Shown here: positions 30,355-33,588 of the stretch, piece after piece | How the letters are laid out: each line of letters starts with the position of its first letter | How positions within the stretch are numbered: position 1 is the first letter of the stretch | Source of the DNA: Deltaproteobacteria bacterium | Lineage (GTDB): Bacteria > Desulfobacterota > Desulfobacteria > Desulfobacterales > C00003060 | Length of the DNA: 33,588 nt | Direction of reading: 5' to 3' | Assembly: GCA_019307135.1 (NCBI GenBank) | Contig: JAFDKF010000025.1 | Coordinates: 1-33,588 of the forward strand | The notes under the pieces: model-generated | The model's database searches: none | What the model was told of the DNA's origin: nothing | The model's input: the letters and a program-made list of their open reading frames with translations, nothing else | Position numbers and translations under genes: made by a program

Positions 30355-30705
30355 ATGAAAAGATTGTATGCTTTGATTTTGGTTCTGGGTTTATTTGCTG
30401 TGATCGTTTCCGGCTGTAGTGTATACCGTCCTTTGCAGGGAGCTCCTTTGACAACTTTGGATGGCGTTAAGGTGATAGGGCCTGCTGAAGGGGAATCGTG
30501 TCAAATATACCTCTTCGGGCTTCCCGCGACCGGAGAGGATACCATAAGGGGGGCAATAGCTGACGCAGTCAGTAAGACCGGTGGTGACACATTGATTAAC
30601 TATAGTGTGGATCATAGGACGGTATATCCTCTTTCTCCGTTAATTCGTTTTGTTACTAAGCAGTGTACGTGTGTCACAGGGACTGCGGTAAAGTTTGAAA
30701 AATAA
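30355..30705 (+). CDS. Small lipoprotein upstream of CsgG-like gene
   Basis: 116 residues. The start has AAAGGAG eleven bases upstream. Signal peptide 'LILVLGLFAVIVSGC' with lipobox and Cys21. The mature part reads 'VYRPLQGAPLTTLDGVKVIG', 'ESCQIYLFGLPATGEDTIRG', 'AIADAVSKTGGDTLINYSVD', and a Cys-containing end 'TKQCTCVTGTAVKF'. The pattern of a short beta domain with a helix resembles small TRL-like lipoproteins, but I am not sure of the family. The mature protein should be anchored to a membrane. It is followed by a terminator-like hairpin and the CsgG-like gene, so the two may share a function. Confidence 0.7.
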   Translation: MKRLYALILVLGLFAVIVSGCSVYRPLQGAPLTTLDGVKVIGPAEGESCQIYLFGLPATGEDTIRGAIADAVSKTGGDTLINYSVDHRTVYPLSPLIRFVTKQCTCVTGTAVKFEK

Positions 30706-30725
30706 TACAATTCCTCCATTGACAA

Positions 30726-30772
30726 GAAGGAAATCCCCTATGGGAGTGTGGCCTGTGGGGGATTTCTCTTCT
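30726..30772 (+). terminator. Rho-independent-like terminator
   Basis: GAAATCCCC (30730-30738) pairs with GGGGATTTC (30758-30766), and the stem extends imperfectly with AGAAG and TCTTCT on the flanks. A T/C-rich tract follows. It lies 21 bases after the lipoprotein stop codon. Confidence 0.6.
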
Positions 30773-30866
30773 TCGGAATATAGAAAAGGAAGGCCTGAAG
30801 CTTGACACCGCATCGCGAGAAAAAGGCAGTGTTACAACCTCCCAGATATCGAAAGGTGTGATACCT

Positions 30867-31811
30867 ATGGTCCACGCAAAGCATATTCTCAGGATTGCCC
30901 TCTCATTGGTCATCATAGTAATAGTATGTGGGTGTGCGGGTGCTCCAAAGCAGCCCCCTCCGCAAGTGTCTGTAACTAAGTTGCAGAAGGATAAACGTGT
31001 TGCTACGAGGCCAAGAATCAAAATAGCGGTGATCGACTTTACAAATAAATCTGATTTTGGGGATGAAAGACTGGGGCTCGCAGCTGCAGATATTCTTACA
31101 ACCGAATTGTTCAAAAGGGGAAGCTTCCTCCTGGTAGAAAGAGACCGGATAAAGAAAGTTTTTCAAGAACAATCGCTGGGTATGTCGGGAGCCGTTGACC
31201 CAACAACGGCGACAAAGGCCGGAAGACTGTTGGGTGTAAGTTCAATTATCGTAGGTTCCATATCTCAGTTTGTAATCAAAGTCGAAGATCATGACTATTT
31301 GCTGTTGAAGCAAAGGATCATGAAAGCTGAGGCAACCATTGAAGTAAGGGTGATTGATGTGACCACTGGAGTAATCCTCTACGCAGATTCCGGCAAGGGT
31401 GACTACATGCGGAAATCCACGCAGGTGTTGGAACTGGGGCAAAAGGTAGGTTACGATAAATCACTTGGTTGTCAAGCCCTCCGCTCAGCAATCACGAAGT
31501 TCCTTGATGGACTTGTTATACAGCTTGCTGCAACCGAATGGAGTGCAAGGATAGCGGCTGTGGATCACGAAAAGGTTTTTGTCAATGCTGGGAAAAGGAG
31601 CGGTCTTAAGATCGGGGATATCTTGGAGGTCAAGGAACCTGGGGATCCAATTGAAGATCCTCAGAGCAAAATGATTATTGGACGAACACCTGGTAAGTCC
31701 AAAGGAAAAATGAAGATTGTCAGCTTTTTTGGAGATGATGGCTCAATTGCAATACCAATATCGGGTTCTGGTTTTAGCACCAATGATGTAGTAACTTACG
31801 TAATCCCATAA
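30867..31811 (+). CDS. CsgG-like lipoprotein
   Basis: The ATG at 30867 with GAAAGG ten bases upstream is preferred to the GTG at 30858; 314 residues. Signal peptide 'ALSLVIIVIVCGC' with lipobox. The CsgG-type fold: 'RIKIAVIDFTNKSDFGDERL', 'ADILTTELFKRGSFLLVERD', 'RIKKVFQEQSLGMSGAVDPT', 'AGRLLGVSSIIVGSIS'. A C-terminal FlgT-like domain has 'VNAGKRSGLKIGDILEVKEP'. CsgG forms the outer-membrane channel for curli; many homologues have unknown cargo. No curli genes are seen here. The same two-domain order occurs in the NHL fusion at 16161-17819. Confidence 0.82.
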   Translation: MVHAKHILRIALSLVIIVIVCGCAGAPKQPPPQVSVTKLQKDKRVATRPRIKIAVIDFTNKSDFGDERLGLAAADILTTELFKRGSFLLVERDRIKKVFQEQSLGMSGAVDPTTATKAGRLLGVSSIIVGSISQFVIKVEDHDYLLLKQRIMKAEATIEVRVIDVTTGVILYADSGKGDYMRKSTQVLELGQKVGYDKSLGCQALRSAITKFLDGLVIQLAATEWSARIAAVDHEKVFVNAGKRSGLKIGDILEVKEPGDPIEDPQSKMIIGRTPGKSKGKMKIVSFFGDDGSIAIPISGSGFSTNDVVTYVIP

Positions 31812-31850
31812 GACTTCACCAATACTTGGGTCAAACTTGATTATTTCGGC

Positions 31851-32042
31851 ATCACCTTGTTTCCTATTTCTACTGAGGCCAGCCTGATGTCCTCTCTGCC
31901 ACCTAACAGCCTATCAACCGCTGGTGCAACCTTGCGCGACTAGATCCGAGCCCATGATTTGTCCCGTATTCGTTCGAACGATCTTTCTGGTTCGTGTGGC
32001 TTAAGCCATTACCAGGATTATCTCATAAAGCTTAATCTCCAT
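31851..32042 (-). pseudogene. Decayed small gene
   Basis: On the minus strand an ATG at 32042, with AAGGAA upstream, begins 'MEIKLYEIILVMA' and stops. After a shift near 32008 the reading continues 'WLKPHEPERSFERIRDKSWARI', an in-frame TAG, then 'SRKVAPAVDRLLGGREDIRL' and 'ASVEIGNKVMPK' to a stop at 31851. The codons look protein-like over the frameshift and stop, which suggests a dead gene. The family is not recognised. This is the only content I see in the 311-bp gap 31812-32122. Confidence 0.35.
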
Positions 32043-32122
32043 ATCTTATTTCCTTCTTGACGGCTCCGCCAATTCGTATTATGCTCCAAATTAGCTAAAC
32101 CGTATCGGAATAATAACCGGAA

Positions 32123-33289
32123 ATGGAAATGGAAAAGATCAAGAGAATCCTGAATATCGATCTTCCGCCACGGCAGTCTGCGTTTTTGTGGGGACCAAGA
32201 AAGACGGGGAAATCAAGCTACCTGAAAGCGAGGTTTCGTTACAGTCTGGTGTATGATTTTCTTCAAACCGATCTGTTTCTCGAATTTTCCAAGAAACCCT
32301 CTCTGTTGAGGGAACGATTGCTGGCAAAGGATGACGATGTCCTGAATTATCCGGTGATCCTGGATGAAGTGCAGAAGATTCCTCAAATCCTGGACGAGGT
32401 GCACTGGCTGATCGAGAATAAGGGTTTGCGATTCATACTGTGTGGATCAAGCGCACGGAAGCTGAAGAGAGGAAAGGCTAACTTGCTTGAAGGTCGGGCA
32501 TGGCGTTATGAAATGTTCCCGCTTGTCACGGCTGAACTGGAGAACCTGAATCTGTTGAGAGTCTTGAATCGCGGCATGATACCGGATCATTATCTTAAGG
32601 AAAGCTATAAGAAAGCTTTGAGGGCCTATACCCAAGACTACTTAAAAGAGGAAGTTTTTCACGAGGGGCTGACTCGGAACATTCCTGCCTTTTCCAGGTT
32701 CTTTGATGCCATGGGTTACTCTCACGGCGAGCTTACAAATTACTCGAACATAGCGCGTGAGTGCGGAGTAGATTCCAAGACCGTAAAAGAGTACTACCAG
32801 ATCCTCGTCGACACGCTTCTGGGAACCATGGTAGAGCCCTTCAAGAGGAGGCAAAACCGGCAAGTCATCACCAGGGCGGCAAAATTCTATTTGTTCGATG
32901 TGGGAGTTGCCGGCGCCATAACAAAGCGACACCTGGAGGAAGAAAAAGGTGAATTGTTCAGGAAGGCATTTGAGCATTTCATATTTATGGAGATAGCAGC
33001 TCACAATTCTTACAATGAACTGGATTATGAAATCAATTTCTGGAGGACAAAATCAGGTCTGGAAGTCGACTTTGTGCTGGGTAGGGGCGAGGTGGCTATC
33101 GAAGTGAAGGGCGCGACTCGTGTCGAGAAAAGGGACTTGCGGCCCCTGAACGCTTTTATAGAGGAATGTTCGCCACGGAAGGCCTTGGTTCTATGCAATG
33201 AGAGGGAAGAGAGAGTTCATGGGCGGATACGAATAATGCCGTATAGAAACTTCCTGCGTGCTTTGTGGGAAGGTAAAATCATACGCTGA
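32123..33289 (+). CDS. AAA_14/DUF4143 ATPase
   Basis: 388 residues. The Walker A loop is 'GPRKTGKSSYLK' (about residues 24-35) and Walker B is 'YPVILDEVQKIP'. 'FILCGSSARKLKR' is the sensor-1-like motif of the AAA_14 family. A winged-helix region follows ('ELTNYSNIARECGVDSKTVK'), then the DUF4143 C-terminus with 'GLEVDFVLGRGEVAIEVKG', whose D...ExK pattern resembles a nuclease core. These proteins are abundant in bacteria and archaea, often on mobile regions, and their function is unclear. It is probably accessory to the lipid cluster. The ribosome site is weak. A relic of the radical-SAM tail lies behind it. Confidence 0.85.
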   Translation: MEMEKIKRILNIDLPPRQSAFLWGPRKTGKSSYLKARFRYSLVYDFLQTDLFLEFSKKPSLLRERLLAKDDDVLNYPVILDEVQKIPQILDEVHWLIENKGLRFILCGSSARKLKRGKANLLEGRAWRYEMFPLVTAELENLNLLRVLNRGMIPDHYLKESYKKALRAYTQDYLKEEVFHEGLTRNIPAFSRFFDAMGYSHGELTNYSNIARECGVDSKTVKEYYQILVDTLLGTMVEPFKRRQNRQVITRAAKFYLFDVGVAGAITKRHLEEEKGELFRKAFEHFIFMEIAAHNSYNELDYEINFWRTKSGLEVDFVLGRGEVAIEVKGATRVEKRDLRPLNAFIEECSPRKALVLCNEREERVHGRIRIMPYRNFLRALWEGKIIR

Positions 33290-33412
33290 TAGATTGTCGG
33301 CACGCGATGCTGCCTCGTGGCCGGTATCTCTTGTGTGCTACTCAGTGACCAGGGGCGGCCCATACTACTGGTCTGACTTGATTTCTTTCTCCCTTTCATG
33401 CTCGTTCCACCA

Positions 33413-33542
33413 GGTTCGCCCCTTTATACTCGATCTGCTCTACGCCCACGCGGAAGATAACCGGCACTGGATTTTGCCAGGCTCAAAGGTGAACATCAAC
33501 ACGAGGCTGCAAGAAAAGCTGCGGAAGTTACGTGCGGATTGA
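33413..33542 (+). pseudogene. Relic of a B12-radical-SAM gene tail
   Basis: 33413-33524 matches 28249-28360 over 112 bp without gaps, with five differences. In the gene's frame it reads 'RPFILDLLYAHAEDNRHWIL', 'PGSKVNINTRLQEKLRK' and ends 'LRAD' with a TGA. Four of the five changes are silent. No upstream radical-SAM sequence remains. The region 33290-33412 before it has no recognised gene, and the last 46 bases after it are AT-rich with none either. Confidence 0.8.
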
Positions 33543-33588
33543 ATAAATTATTAATATACTTGACAAATTTGGCGGCTTGCGATACAGG

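Noticed and set aside
30867..31811. Curli secretion system
   Set aside because: The protein has a CsgG-type fold, but no csgA, csgB, csgE or csgF gene is nearby.
1..33588. tRNA or rRNA genes
   Set aside because: No cloverleaf with a conserved T-arm sequence and no rRNA-like conserved stretch was noticed on either strand by eye; a dedicated scan was not possible.

Overview
The window looks like a chromosomal segment of an anaerobic, Gram-negative bacterium, most likely a member of the Desulfobacterota (deltaproteobacterial type). This is inferred from several things together: outer-membrane lipoproteins and LolA/MMPL genes, three radical-SAM enzymes (two of cobalamin type), an oxygen-sensitive 2-hydroxyacyl-CoA-dehydratase-type ATPase/reductase pair, and many short palindromic intergenic elements. 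No rRNA, tRNA or CRISPR array was recognised.

Layout. Positions 1-2640 are accessory and partly decayed: the N-terminus of a transposase at the left edge, a 5'-truncated remnant of a conserved protein, a small lipoprotein, the C-terminal piece of an outer-membrane barrel and a truncated DUF3782-like gene. Positions 2647-11542 hold lipid export and assembly genes in alternating orientation: MMPL exporter, methyltransferase, SRPBCC lipoprotein, PlsC-like acyltransferase, LolA-like carrier, FabD-like acyltransferase, B12-radical SAM and LpxL-like acyltransferase. Positions 11810-12925 are a scar region: a broken methyltransferase piece, a 26-bp direct repeat bracketing a lipoprotein gene, and a perfect 53-bp palindrome. 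Positions 12962-19198 carry a fused DUF2229-type protein, its ASKHA activase, a CsgG-like/NHL-propeller fusion and a SPASM-like radical SAM. Positions 19602-21395 carry a small membrane protein and an ATP-grasp enzyme. Positions 21648-29277 form one long plus-strand operon: FabG, ACP, 4HBT thioesterase, FabZ-like dehydratase, GT2 glycosyltransferase, an active ketosynthase, an inactive ketosynthase (chain-length-factor-like), a second B12-radical SAM and a NodB-type deacetylase. After a 1-kb repeat-rich gap come a lipoprotein, a CsgG-like lipoprotein, an AAA/DUF4143 ATPase and a duplicated 112-bp tail of the second radical-SAM gene.

How it may work. ACP, KS/CLF pair, FabG, dehydratase, thioesterase, malonyltransferase, two acyltransferases, methyltransferase, GT2, LolA and MMPL together match the architecture of aryl-polyene/xanthomonadin-type or related type II fatty-acid/polyketide clusters. 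Their product is built on an ACP, attached to a lipid or sugar head group and moved to the outer membrane. The usual aromatic starter enzymes (ammonia lyase, acyl-CoA ligase) are not in the window. Instead there are two cobalamin radical-SAM enzymes and a DUF2229/activase low-potential electron system. My reading is a candidate, apparently unusual, anaerobic outer-membrane lipid pathway whose product cannot be deduced from sequence alone.

The region has been reshaped by small repeats. There is an in-frame palindromic insertion in the MMPL gene, two copies of a long inverted-repeat element, short and expanded versions of an ATTTCGA motif, and several gene fragments.
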